Positions 51,650-60,576 of a stretch of 64,000 nucleotides of DNA are shown here, one piece after another. Below the pieces are notes generated by a model. It searched no databases, was not told the origin of the DNA, and worked only from the letters and a program-made list of their open reading frames with translations. The position numbers were made by a program, and so were the translations under genes. The DNA comes from CAZSBG01 sp964605145 (GTDB lineage: Bacteria > Zhuqueibacterota > Zhuqueibacteria > Thermofontimicrobiales > Thermofontimicrobiaceae): assembly GCA_964605145.1 (NCBI GenBank), contig CAZSBG010000001.1, positions 108,602 to 172,601 of the forward strand. Reading direction: 5' to 3'. Each line of letters opens with the position of its first letter. The stretch's first letter is position 1.

Positions 51650-51834
51650 TTTATGCCGCAAAGGCGCCAAAACGCTAAGTTATAACACATTGATTTAAGA
51701 TGAAGTTGCATTTCACTAAGGAATGAATTGCATTTCGCTCAAAACGAGAAACAACACTTCATACTTTGCTTGCTTAGATCACGTTTTTTTTCTTCACTAA
51801 TTCTTCGTGCCTTTGAGACTTCGCGGCAGAATAG
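51650..51834. repeat. Degenerate inverted repeat with GCAAAGGCG motif
   Basis: TGCCGCAAAGGCGCCAAAACG at the left (51654 on) is loosely the complement of GTGCCTTTGAGACTTCGCGGCA at the right (to 51830). Such CGCAAAGGCGC patterns are common dispersed intergenic repeats in environmental bacteria. No ORF lies between. Confidence 0.45.
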
Positions 51835-51861
51835 TTTTATGCATTTTTTAAAAATTACAAC

Positions 51862-52056
51862 TTATTTATGAATCGCAATGAAGCGCCGGATGGATCGGTC
51901 ATAGGTTCGTTCCACATCATCCGGAAAATAGCATGCCGGCAATTCCCCGGCGCGCCGGTGATATTCGATACATTCGCAGCAATATCCTTTTCTGCTGCAC
52001 GGTTCATACGTACAATTACATCGCGTCATATTTTTCTGAAAATTTTTACAATCCAT
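51862..52056 (-). CDS. Small Cys-rich protein (DUF6485-like)
   Basis: 64 residues from the ATG at 52056 (GGAGGTTTC precedes it). CNCTYEPCSRKGYCCECIEY gives six of its eight Cys in one cluster, followed by GELPACYFPDDVERTYDRSI. This matches my memory of the DUF6485 family, small putative metal-binding proteins common in anaerobes; function unknown. It stands between repeats. Confidence 0.75.
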   Translation of the reverse strand: MDCKNFQKNMTRCNCTYEPCSRKGYCCECIEYHRRAGELPACYFPDDVERTYDRSIRRFIAIHK

Positions 52057-52085
52057 GAAACCTCCGATTCTACACCAAAATATTA

Positions 52086-52234
52086 GACAGGATAACAGGA
52101 TTAACACAATTTAAAGCCGGTGAAGATTTAATGAGGAAGAATTCTGACTTTTCTTTTAACCTCTTTCAGGTTAAAAAAATCAATATGTTGGTCTTTTAGA
52201 TTTTATCCTGTATATTTCATCCTGTTATCCTGTC
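52086..52234. mobile_element. Repeat element with perfect 16-bp terminal inverted repeats
   Basis: Starts GACAGGATAACAGGAT (52086-52101) and ends with its exact complement (52219-52234). The 149-bp non-coding interior includes TTTAACC / GGTTAAA. It lies immediately before the stop of the golvesin-domain gene. Sequences starting ACAGGATAACAGGATT recur in unrelated bacterial intergenic regions. Confidence 0.65.
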
Positions 52235-52239
52235 AATAA

Positions 52240-54825
52240 TTAATTCATCATTATCATCTTTCGTGTTTGCACGAAATCCTTGCATTTGATTTTCACAATA
52301 TACACGCCGGTCGAGACGCTGACACCCTGGTCATTCAATCCGTTCCAGATAACATGATGGAATCCCGGGGTCATTTTTTTATCGACCAGTGTTTTCACCC
52401 GCTGGCCCAGCACGTTGTAAATGATCAATTCAACGCGGGCCGGGTCCGGGATGGAAAAGTTGATATTCGTTGTTGGATTGAACGGGTTGGGATAGTTCTG
52501 CTCCAGTTCATAAACATACGGCATGCCATTGGCCAGGTTGCCGGAAACAGGGCCGTGCAGTGAGCGCACTCCGCGAATGGACACGTCTTCAAGCCAGTAA
52601 TAATAGGTAGTTTTACGATCCGCATTTCTGTCAACAAATTTATACGGTGAACCGCCCTGAATGAGTTCGCTGTTCAGTTTGACCATTTGACTGCGATCAA
52701 AAACGTCTCGTATGCCCCGATACACATTGAAGCCAAGATGGTCGACTTCTGATGTCGTTTCCCAGTGAAGCACGGTTCCATCCTTGACATAATCCACAAA
52801 AAATGAAGCCAGTTTCACCTGGGTCGGTTGTGTGAGTTTAATGGCATCGCATCGTAGAATTGGCAGTGTGTCCTGAAACGTAATCGTCGTGTCATTCACC
52901 ACTTCGATGTGTGAGGGAATACCGGCGATGAAATGGTACGTTCCGAGAAACTGCCAGATGTTTGCCGAACTGATGCCGCTCTGTTCGATGACTACCGTAT
53001 CCGGTAATCCGCCCGGTGCATGAATTACATACGGCGCATAATTTGTTGAATTGCTGCTATTGGGTACGGACGATGCGTAGACCTCATAATCCATCGTTGT
53101 GGATACTGTAAAGTCCCATCTCGCCCACGCAAACGGATTTGTGTATTTCGAGGTGTACCGCGCCTCACTGTTCACGGCATACATGGAAGACGACATCACC
53201 CAGCTCGTATCTGATGGCCCATAGCTGAAGCCGGCCAATGTATCCAGGTCGTCAATTGTCAGGGTTTCGCCAATCCCATTGCCGATTAAAATGAAATTGG
53301 TCTCCGGTTCATCCACATCATCGCTGTAAATGGTCAGCGTGTCCCGATAATTATTCACCCCGGGAGGCGTGAACGAAATCGTGGCGGACAGGCTGTCCAG
53401 GTTTGGCACGACCACCGGAAACGTGGTGGGACTTTCGATGGCAAAATTGTCCGTTTTCAATTCCATACCGGTAATTGACAAATCTGCGTTTCCAATATTG
53501 CTGATCTTCAAATTGAAATTTTGAGTGGTATTGACCGGAACATCCTCAAATTCGTGCGAGCCGCTTTGCAGCGCAATATCTGCGATGGAGGGTACATGCG
53601 TGAATTTAATCAGATCAGAGCGCATGGCATAACCGGAACCGGTCCCATCATTCACGATAAAAACCGAATTGAGTGTTCCTGCAAACAGATAATAGGTTCC
53701 CACCAATTTCCATTCGCTGCCGGCGCCGTTCTGATTTACATAAAATGAATCTACTGCCGAACCAAACGGATGCACTTCAATCAGTGCATGAGTGGAACTG
53801 TTCTGAGTGGGTGGGCCTCCGTAATAAATATTGTATAGGCCGGAAATGGGGATATCCGGGACAAACTCGCATCGGGCGCCGGGATTGGTGCTTCGAATGA
53901 CGTAGCGGCTGTCCGGGTTGTAATAATTCTCCATTTGAAAATGAGCGGAACTGGAACCCCATTCACCGATGTGCTCCATGTAGGCAGGAGTACCGTCATT
54001 ATTATTGACGATCACGGTTTCTGTGGTGCCGAGTCCGGTTAAGTATACAACCATTTCAGGTTCATCCTCATCATCGCTTTGAATGATCAGCGAATCATCG
54101 AATGTCTTCTCAAAATTTGGATTGAACCGAAGGGTGATGTCCAGTGAAGAACGGGGCTCAACCGTGGCAGGCAACGATGGTTCAGCAACGGAATAAATGC
54201 CGGAAGAGGTCAGAATATCATTGATTGTCAATTCCGAACCACCGATATTGTGAATTTTCAACACCCAGTCCTTGGTGCGCCCCATAGCGACCTCTCCAAA
54301 GTCATAGAGCGAATTACGATAATCGCAATCAATGTTTTGTTCATTCGTCGATGCAATGAGCCGAATTGCATCGGCGCGCAATGAGTAGCCGGAAACGCTG
54401 TTGCTGTCGTTCCTTACTTCCACAAAATTATCGCCGCTGTCTGAAAAATAGTAAATGCCAAGCAGCCGCCAGTTGCCGCTGTTTTCATTTTGATCGAGAT
54501 ACTGCACATCTTCGATGGAGCCAAATGGACTGATCGTGTATTTAGCTCCGATGCGTCCATTTTGCGTGGCAGGCAAAATGAAATAGGTAGCGTAATAGCC
54601 GGCAGCCGGCACTGTGAGATTCCACTTGGCCCACTGGCCATAGTCCAGACCAACAATGCATACCCGGCTGCGGGAGCCATAGGCAGCGGCTGAATTCAGC
54701 CATGTTCCTCCGCCTTCGGTGTAGCCTTCATCCACATCATCCACATAAAGTGTATCTGTGACCTGGCTAAAGGCAAAAGCTGAAGAAATCAGGACCAACA
54801 AAATTGCAGTAACAATTTTTTTCAT
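52240..54825 (-). CDS. Large exported protein with golvesin-like and Hydin-type domains and C-terminal sorting domain
   Basis: 861 residues, signal peptide (VTAILLVLISSAFAFSQ). Three golvesin C-terminal-like beta domains (about 25-155, 265-400, 515-665; each with a dNRxGAKY- or SSSxHF-like strand and a WRLLGIYYF / WKLVGTYYL / WQFLGTYHF motif). They alternate with two ASPM-SPD-2-Hydin-type domains (KDWVLKIHNIGGSELTIND; TQNFNLKISNIGNADLSITG). A fibronectin-like linker and a YELEQNYPNPFNPTTNINFS...TRKMIMM sorting domain (about 770-861) end it. No catalytic motif; probably a surface or secreted carbohydrate-associated protein. Confidence 0.85.
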   Translation of the reverse strand: MKKIVTAILLVLISSAFAFSQVTDTLYVDDVDEGYTEGGGTWLNSAAAYGSRSRVCIVGLDYGQWAKWNLTVPAAGYYATYFILPATQNGRIGAKYTISPFGSIEDVQYLDQNENSGNWRLLGIYYFSDSGDNFVEVRNDSNSVSGYSLRADAIRLIASTNEQNIDCDYRNSLYDFGEVAMGRTKDWVLKIHNIGGSELTINDILTSSGIYSVAEPSLPATVEPRSSLDITLRFNPNFEKTFDDSLIIQSDDEDEPEMVVYLTGLGTTETVIVNNNDGTPAYMEHIGEWGSSSAHFQMENYYNPDSRYVIRSTNPGARCEFVPDIPISGLYNIYYGGPPTQNSSTHALIEVHPFGSAVDSFYVNQNGAGSEWKLVGTYYLFAGTLNSVFIVNDGTGSGYAMRSDLIKFTHVPSIADIALQSGSHEFEDVPVNTTQNFNLKISNIGNADLSITGMELKTDNFAIESPTTFPVVVPNLDSLSATISFTPPGVNNYRDTLTIYSDDVDEPETNFILIGNGIGETLTIDDLDTLAGFSYGPSDTSWVMSSSMYAVNSEARYTSKYTNPFAWARWDFTVSTTMDYEVYASSVPNSSNSTNYAPYVIHAPGGLPDTVVIEQSGISSANIWQFLGTYHFIAGIPSHIEVVNDTTITFQDTLPILRCDAIKLTQPTQVKLASFFVDYVKDGTVLHWETTSEVDHLGFNVYRGIRDVFDRSQMVKLNSELIQGGSPYKFVDRNADRKTTYYYWLEDVSIRGVRSLHGPVSGNLANGMPYVYELEQNYPNPFNPTTNINFSIPDPARVELIIYNVLGQRVKTLVDKKMTPGFHHVIWNGLNDQGVSVSTGVYIVKIKCKDFVQTRKMIMMN

Positions 54826-54856
54826 GTTTCCATCCTCCTCGTGAATTGTTTAATTA

Positions 54857-56734
54857 TTATTCTAAAAAAATCATGCGCTTGGTTTCATTTAATTTGCCCA
54901 TACTTAACTTATAGACATACGCGCCGGTGGCCACTTTTTGAAAATTATCATCCGTTCCATCCCAGGCGACCTGAAAGAAGCCGCCTGATTTTTTTTCGGA
55001 AACAAGCGTTTTCACCTGTTCGCCCAATAAATTATAAATGGTCAATGTCACAAAATTTTCGTTCACATGGTAAGGAATTCCAAACTGAATGATGGTAGAC
55101 CCATTGAACGGATTGGGATAATTCTGATGAAGTCTAAATTCTGAAATGATTGATTTTTCATTGGCACGTGAATTTTTTATGTAAGTTTCTATTCCAAAAA
55201 AATCGATGATGCGGGACATGACAACTTCGCGGGTAGATGCAGGATAAATTGTTTCAAAAGGGAATCCAAGATAAACAAGCTTTCCTGCCTGTGAACCGGC
55301 GCCGAATGTACCCTCATATTGAATTGCTGCATGCCAGGAGGTGCCATCATAATTCAGACACACGGAAGAACCGCCATACGGTTCAATGCAATCCGGCCAG
55401 TTCACATCGTAGGTGCCATGGGACCCGTCATCAAACTGAATGCCAGTGAGTCCTTCAAAAATGGAACCGGGGACACCGCTCACCTGGTACACGTTTGCAT
55501 CATCGGCGACATATCCGGCTTTCAGATAATTATTATAGAAACTCGTCCCATTACTGTATTCGACGAGGTCCCAGGCAATCTCTGCCCCGGACACAAATAA
55601 ATTACCGCCGGCTTCAAGAAAGTCCTCAACGCGATCCTGTTCCAGGGCTGAAAACGTATAATCATCTTTCGATTCTTCACCCAGAATCCATATCACAGCA
55701 GCATAATCATTCAGTTGAATTTGTCCCTGCTCAATGGTTTCATTGCTGCACGAGTCAAAGCAGTAGCCAATTTTCGAGAGCGCATTTCCGTGCTGTACGA
55801 TATAATTCTGACTGTTGTCGCCGGTGGACATTCTGTCGAATCCATTCACAACCAAAATATTTGAGGGTGAATTTCCCACGCGACATCCCAGCACTTCACT
55901 CATAATTCCATTTTCACTTGAGCTATTCTTCGCCTGTACTCTGAAGTAATATTCCTGCCCCGGGCTCAGGTCCGAAAACGTGCGTGATAATTCCCCGGAA
56001 CCACCCATATCATTGAATGTGATACCATCGGTGCTAAAGAAAAGGTGGTACAGGTTCGCATTGGGAACTGCTGACCACGTTACTTCGAGAGTATATTCTC
56101 CCACATTTCTTACGGTGAATTTTGGAGCCGAAATCATCAGTTCATTTTTGCGCCTCGGTGAATACGAGCTCCAATCCACAACGCGATACACGCATTTGTT
56201 GGCGCTGCCGGAAGCTTCGTAAACAATGGGTCGGCCATCCGCGGCGCGCTTATCGAACAATCGCACATGATTGGCCGGAATGTTCAAAATATCGCCGGGC
56301 AGCATCTCGGTGCGCGGAATTTCCGTAGAATAATTCGGAAGGGTGCGCGTGCTCTGTCGGGCAATTTCCCAGCATCTGGACACAAAAGCCGAGCAATCTA
56401 TCCCTGAAGCCCACCAGGGTGTGCCCCCGGCGGCCTGATAATGCACCAGGTGAGAACCGGCGCCATCGCCGTTTGCAATTCTGCTGAGAAAGGTCGCCAC
56501 ATTATCGTTACCGCCGTATGAATACGCTTCCCCGGTGTGCCGTCCCACAGAAAAATCGCACGGTCTGCCGCCATAATCCATGTATTCGGAATGATTGATA
56601 TTGGCCGGAGCGCAATACCATTCCACATCGACGTATGTTTTCGCAGTGGTGATCATTTGCTCCCGCATAACTTGTGCGCTCAAGTTCCATGACCACAGGA
56701 TTATTAGAAAGAAAAGCAGTTGTGCGCGTCTCAT
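54857..56734 (-). CDS. Exported NlpC/P60-like (putative amidase) protein with C-terminal sorting domain
   Basis: About 625 residues from the ATG at 56734 (signal LLFFLIILWSWNLSAQ; longer in-frame reading to 56782 overlaps the gene upstream). The catalytic-type region has GGTPWWASGIDCSAFVSRCW (Cys) and NIPANHVRLFDKR (His), typical of NlpC/P60-related cysteine peptidases. Next come a fibronectin III domain (about 205-295), a ThuA-like or GATase-like region (VNGFDRMSTGDNSQNYIVQH, AAVIWILGEES, VSGAEIAWDL) and FRLHQNYPNPFNGSTIIQFG...TKRMIFLE. Targets unknown. Preceded closely by the propeller gene. Confidence 0.8.
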   Translation of the reverse strand: MRRAQLLFFLIILWSWNLSAQVMREQMITTAKTYVDVEWYCAPANINHSEYMDYGGRPCDFSVGRHTGEAYSYGGNDNVATFLSRIANGDGAGSHLVHYQAAGGTPWWASGIDCSAFVSRCWEIARQSTRTLPNYSTEIPRTEMLPGDILNIPANHVRLFDKRAADGRPIVYEASGSANKCVYRVVDWSSYSPRRKNELMISAPKFTVRNVGEYTLEVTWSAVPNANLYHLFFSTDGITFNDMGGSGELSRTFSDLSPGQEYYFRVQAKNSSSENGIMSEVLGCRVGNSPSNILVVNGFDRMSTGDNSQNYIVQHGNALSKIGYCFDSCSNETIEQGQIQLNDYAAVIWILGEESKDDYTFSALEQDRVEDFLEAGGNLFVSGAEIAWDLVEYSNGTSFYNNYLKAGYVADDANVYQVSGVPGSIFEGLTGIQFDDGSHGTYDVNWPDCIEPYGGSSVCLNYDGTSWHAAIQYEGTFGAGSQAGKLVYLGFPFETIYPASTREVVMSRIIDFFGIETYIKNSRANEKSIISEFRLHQNYPNPFNGSTIIQFGIPYHVNENFVTLTIYNLLGEQVKTLVSEKKSGGFFQVAWDGTDDNFQKVATGAYVYKLSMGKLNETKRMIFLE

Positions 56735-56744
56735 TTTTCTGTCC

Positions 56745-57644
56745 TTAATTCGTAATCCGCCATTTCCGGACGGTAAAGCCATCGTGTTGAATTTGCATGA
56801 AATAGATATTGCCTTCCGAATCCACAGTTAAAGGTCGATATGGCATAACAATATTGTCGTTCGGTATTTGGATATTCAAAATCAAATCCCCTTCTGGAGT
56901 CAATTTTTGAACCTCGAAATAAGATTCCCCATTTTCTCCCAAGATTTCCAGGCGAAGATAGATGGATCCGTTATTGTCAGTATCCAGAAAAATAATGGAC
57001 CCGAGTTTGTCAGTCGTGTTAATGGTGATGGATTGCGTTTTGTTGGTCCGATCATTTTTAATCAGAAGTGCGCCCTGTCGCTCATTGTGCCACCGTGTCT
57101 GAAAACTCACATGCGGAGTTGCCCCGGACATTCCAGTTCTTTCGGTTTGCATTTGTCGATCCATCGGAATGCTTTCATCAAGACGGTACTGTTTTTGTTC
57201 GTACGTCTGAACCCACACCTGGTCATTATTCACTCGAAGACCATCGATTAAATCAATTCTTTTATCGATTTCAATTCGATTTTTAGTCTTTCCAAAAAAG
57301 TCCAGTTCTTCCACACAATAGTCAAACGGCGCCAACACAAAAATTTTGTTTTCAACATACTGCACATCAAATCCCTGAACTGAAACGGTAATATTTTTCA
57401 ACCAGTTGCCAAGAGCCGAAAAAAGTTGTACGCGGGAATTCACCGCATCAAGAATCGCGATATTACCCCGTTCGTCAACAGAAATAGATTGCGGACAATG
57501 CCCTTCAGCTTCCAGGCGGAGACCGAACTCGCCATTGCCTTGTCCCCACCGCGCTTGAATCAAAGGGACTGATTCATAGTTCTGAGCCGCAGAATAATTG
57601 ATGCACATTAAAAGGAGTGCTATTCCGATCGTTGTTTTTTTCAT
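56745..57644 (-). CDS. Exported NHL-like beta-propeller protein
   Basis: 299 residues, signal peptide (IGIALLLMCINYSAAQ). Repeated blades such as CPQSISVDERGNIAILDAVN, SRVQLFSALGNWLKN, QVWVQTYEQKQYRL, and YRPLTVDSEGNIYFMQIQHD suggest a six-bladed propeller of the NHL type. No enzyme signature. Stop at 56745 and the next gene's ATG at 56734 are 10 bp apart, so the two form an operon. Confidence 0.75.
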   Translation of the reverse strand: MKKTTIGIALLLMCINYSAAQNYESVPLIQARWGQGNGEFGLRLEAEGHCPQSISVDERGNIAILDAVNSRVQLFSALGNWLKNITVSVQGFDVQYVENKIFVLAPFDYCVEELDFFGKTKNRIEIDKRIDLIDGLRVNNDQVWVQTYEQKQYRLDESIPMDRQMQTERTGMSGATPHVSFQTRWHNERQGALLIKNDRTNKTQSITINTTDKLGSIIFLDTDNNGSIYLRLEILGENGESYFEVQKLTPEGDLILNIQIPNDNIVMPYRPLTVDSEGNIYFMQIQHDGFTVRKWRITN

Positions 57645-57813
57645 TTCAAATTTCCGGTGTTAAATATTTAGTGGGACTGCATACGCTGGTAAATTCACGG
57701 ATGTTAGCTGTTTACATTTGTTTCTTAGAAAGTAATATAATAAATCATAAAATTCAAGCAAAAATTTGAAGTTAAAATATTTGAAGTAACGGGAAAAAAA
57801 TCAAAAAAATATC

Positions 57814-57842
57814 TTGACAATTAGGTAATTTTTTGTTAAAAT
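57814..57842 (+). promoter_or_regulatory. Putative ssb promoter
   Basis: TTGACA, 17-bp spacer, TAAAAT, 45 bp upstream of the ssb ATG, which itself has AGGAGG six bases ahead. An exact sigma-70-type layout. Confidence 0.78.
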
Positions 57843-57886
57843 TAGTTAAATTTTAATCAAAGAAAATTTAGCTTAGGAGGTTACCT

Positions 57887-58324
57887 ATGGCAATGGGCAA
57901 AGGTACTGTAAACAAAGTTATTCTCTTGGGTCGATTGGGTCAGGATCCGGAACTTAAATACACGCCCAGCGGATCCGCTGTCACGAATTTTAGCTTGGCT
58001 ACCAACCGGGTGTGGAAAGACCAGGACGGGAATCTGCAGGAAAAAACTGATTGGCACAGGCTTGTACTTTGGAGGAAACAGGCCGAAACTGCATGTAAAT
58101 ATTTAAAAAAAGGCAGCCAGATTTATATCGAGGGCCGGCTGGAAACCCGAAGCTGGACAGATAAAAATGATATCGTTCGCTATACAACAGAAGTCATTGT
58201 CGACAATTTCCAAATGCTGGGTTCCAAATCGGAACGACCCTCTGAACCTGAAGACGCTCCTCCACCTGAGGAAGACTTTTCACAGGAAGCCCCTGAAGGC
58301 ACAGAGGACGATCTTCCGTTTTAA
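57887..58324 (+). CDS. ssb: Single-stranded DNA-binding protein
   Basis: 145 residues. OB-fold: VNKVILLGRLGQDPELKYTP, AVTNFSLATNRVWKD, TDWHRLVLWRKQAE and GSQIYIEGRLETRSW. Acidic linker and the C-terminal EDDLPF tip that recruits partner proteins. Well-placed promoter (57814-57842) and terminator (58352-58385) make it a monocistronic unit at the head of the nucleoside-salvage block. Confidence 0.97.
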   Translation: MAMGKGTVNKVILLGRLGQDPELKYTPSGSAVTNFSLATNRVWKDQDGNLQEKTDWHRLVLWRKQAETACKYLKKGSQIYIEGRLETRSWTDKNDIVRYTTEVIVDNFQMLGSKSERPSEPEDAPPPEEDFSQEAPEGTEDDLPF

Positions 58325-58351
58325 ATAGTGCCACTATCACATTTCATCTTT

Positions 58352-58385
58352 AATCCGAGAATCTTATTTCTCGGATTTTTTTTTC
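58352..58385 (+). terminator. Rho-independent terminator after ssb
   Basis: AATCCGAGAA - 6 nt - TTCTCGGATT followed by eight or more T, 27 bp after the ssb stop. A perfect 10-bp stem. Confidence 0.93.
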
Positions 58386-58453
58386 AAAATAGTTGCCTTT
58401 ATCAAATAATTTTTTATATTATTACTCAACACAATAATCAAATTGAATTGACG

Positions 58454-58852
58454 ATGAATGCAGAAGAGCTCATCCAGATTGCGCTGAAGAACAGAGAAAA
58501 AGCACACGCGATATATTCGAATTTTCGGGTTGGCGCTGTTCTGGTCACAACTGATAATCGCCTCTTTCATGGGTGCAACATCGAAATTAGTTCGTATGGC
58601 CTGACACTTTGCGCCGAACGAGTTGCCATTTTTAAAGCGGTATCCGAAGGCGAAAGAGAATTCAAAGCTATTTATATTGCGTCCGACTCTGAGAAAATAA
58701 CATCGCCATGCGGAGCGTGTCGCCAGGTGCTGTGGGATTTGGCCGGTGATATCGAGGTTGTGATGATTAACCGGCACGGCCAATTTAGGAAAGACCGCCT
58801 GAGCACTCTGCTTCCGCTTGTTTTTGATAGAACCTACTTACCGGGAAATTAA
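58454..58852 (+). CDS. cdd: Cytidine deaminase
   Basis: 132 residues from the ATG at 58454 (earlier in-frame starts overlap the terminator). Zinc motifs: YSNFRVGAVLVTTDNRLFHG, LTLCAERVAIFKA with the catalytic Glu, and SPCGACRQVLWDL with two Cys. Homotetrameric Cdd type. Releases ammonia from cytidine or deoxycytidine. First of cdd-udk-tdk-nupC-punA, with 7 bp to udk. Confidence 0.94.
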   Translation: MNAEELIQIALKNREKAHAIYSNFRVGAVLVTTDNRLFHGCNIEISSYGLTLCAERVAIFKAVSEGEREFKAIYIASDSEKITSPCGACRQVLWDLAGDIEVVMINRHGQFRKDRLSTLLPLVFDRTYLPGN

Positions 58853-58859
58853 CTCGTTT

Positions 58860-59489
58860 ATGAACAATGTCATTTTAATAGGAATCGCCGGCGGGTCCGG
58901 CTCGGGAAAAACCCTGGTGACGCATCGGGTTTTCAGCGAGCTCGGGTCTGAACAAGTCACTGTTATTCAGCAGGACTCGTATTACAAAGAACTCAGCCAC
59001 CTCACCTTTGAAGAACGAAAAAAACAAAATTTCGACCACCCGGATTCGTTCGATACCCCCCTGCTCATTCAACACCTGAAAGCACTGCTTGCAGGAAAAA
59101 CCATTGAAATTCCGATCTATGATTTTAAATCGCATTCCCGCAGACCTGAAACCAAACGAATTGGTGGCCATATTATTATTGTTTTGGAAGGCATTCTTAT
59201 TCTGCACAGTCCGGAATTGCGCGAACTCATGGACATAAAGGTCTATGTGGATACCGCCGATGACATTCGACTTATCCGAAGAATTCGACGCGACGTGAAA
59301 GAGCGCGGCCGGTCTCTGGAATCCATTCTCGACCAATACGAAAATAGTGTGCGCCCGATGCACCTGCAATTTATCGAGCCTTCGAAGCGGTATGCGGATA
59401 TTATCATTCCGGAAGGCGGATACAATTTAGTCGCCATCGACTTGCTGAAAACAAAAATCAAATCATTGCTCAAAGAACAGGGACATTAA
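58860..59489 (+). CDS. udk: Uridine kinase
   Basis: 209 residues from the ATG at 58860. P-loop GIAGGSGSGKTLVTHRV, QQDSYYKELSHLTFEERK, FDHPDSFDTPLLIQHL, IPIYDFKSHSRRPET and the RRIRRDVKERGRSLESILD lid. Phosphorylates uridine and cytidine. Seven bp after cdd; a 446-bp gap with repeats follows it. Confidence 0.95.
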   Translation: MNNVILIGIAGGSGSGKTLVTHRVFSELGSEQVTVIQQDSYYKELSHLTFEERKKQNFDHPDSFDTPLLIQHLKALLAGKTIEIPIYDFKSHSRRPETKRIGGHIIIVLEGILILHSPELRELMDIKVYVDTADDIRLIRRIRRDVKERGRSLESILDQYENSVRPMHLQFIEPSKRYADIIIPEGGYNLVAIDLLKTKIKSLLKEQGH

Positions 59490-59935
59490 ATTTCCACGAT
59501 CCGTAAATTTTGAAATTAATGCCTGATTATTGCAGGGGGATAAAGGCGCTAACCGGAATGACCTATGGATTGATTACCTTAAGAATAAAATTCTGAACAA
59601 TTTTGGCAGAAAATCACAAAAAACAAAATTGAAATTCCAAATACAAAAGTTCAATTTTCAGACTTTATTCTAAAATGTACACCCAACCGGTCCGGTTCGA
59701 GTTTGATTTTTTGGAGTTTGGTTGTGTAATTTGCTTGGTATTTGTTTATTGATTTTTGTAATTTCCGGTTTATCGGCTTGGGATATTTTCCGGTCAATTT
59801 CGAACTTCCAGCGATTGACAAAAATTTGCCCTATTGCCAGACCATTTTGAAGACGTTCGAATCTATTGCTCACATTCAGTTACATTTACACTTCATCGAA
59901 CTCCTAATATTGCTGAACAGCGAAAAGGATTATTT
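59490..59935. other. 446-bp intergenic region with repeat
   Basis: Contains an AATTCCAAA-type repeat at 59632-59750 that resembles 50271-50390. Short in-frame open stretch upstream of tdk is not convincing coding sequence. Confidence 0.55.
59632..59750. repeat. Dispersed intergenic repeat (AATTCCAAA type), copy 2
   Basis: Shares AATTCCAAAT, AAAAGTTCAATTTTCA and GAGTTTGATTTTT blocks in the same order with 50271-50390; the spacer parts are diverged. Confidence 0.55.
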
Positions 59936-60484
59936 ATGTTAGAAGTTATCACAGGCGCCATGGAAGGGGGGAAAACCTGGCTGCTATACAAACGAATCAG
60001 CGATGCCAAACTTATGGGAAAAAAAGTGCAGGTTTTTGCCTACCCGGTCCACAACGAAGAAATCGTATCCCGCATTGGTTTCAAAAGTGAAGCGGTCACT
60101 GTTCCCACCGTCGCTGAAATTGAATCCTCTCTTCATGACGATGTTGCCACTTTAGCCATTGATGATGCCCAGCTTTTCGACAAACAGGACCTCATGAATT
60201 TTTGCAACAAGCATCGTTCTGCCATACACATTATCATCGCAGGACTGCAATTGAATAGTTTTGCAGAACCATTCGGGGCGATTGTTGATTTGATGGGTCG
60301 CGCTGAAAAAGTAACGGTGTTATTGGGCGTATGCGAAAAATGCAAACTACAGACCGCGCTTTTTTCCCAGCGGTATCGGGATAATGCGCACCTGCATCCA
60401 ATCACAAAGGATGATCCCAAAATTGAACTGAGAAAAGAATTGTACGCGCCGGTGTGCTGGGATTGCTTTCAGCCGCCGAGTTGA
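59936..60484 (+). CDS. tdk: Thymidine kinase (type II)
   Basis: 182 residues from the ATG at 59936 (AAAAGG upstream). The P-loop is GAMEGGKTWLLYKRI and the Mg/base motif AIDDAQLFDKQ; both deviate from the usual GPMFSGKT and DEAQFF. The zinc-lasso Cys pairs CEKCKL and CWDC are kept, as is FGAIVDLMGRAEKV. Family placement is good, but the altered loops may mean changed specificity. Confidence 0.82.
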   Translation: MLEVITGAMEGGKTWLLYKRISDAKLMGKKVQVFAYPVHNEEIVSRIGFKSEAVTVPTVAEIESSLHDDVATLAIDDAQLFDKQDLMNFCNKHRSAIHIIIAGLQLNSFAEPFGAIVDLMGRAEKVTVLLGVCEKCKLQTALFSQRYRDNAHLHPITKDDPKIELRKELYAPVCWDCFQPPS

Positions 60485-60576
60485 TTTTTAATTCTTTTTG
60501 ACTTAAAGTCAGATACATTCACACTTTTAAAAATATATAATTTTCCAATTATCTCGCCAAAAGGAGAAATACCATC

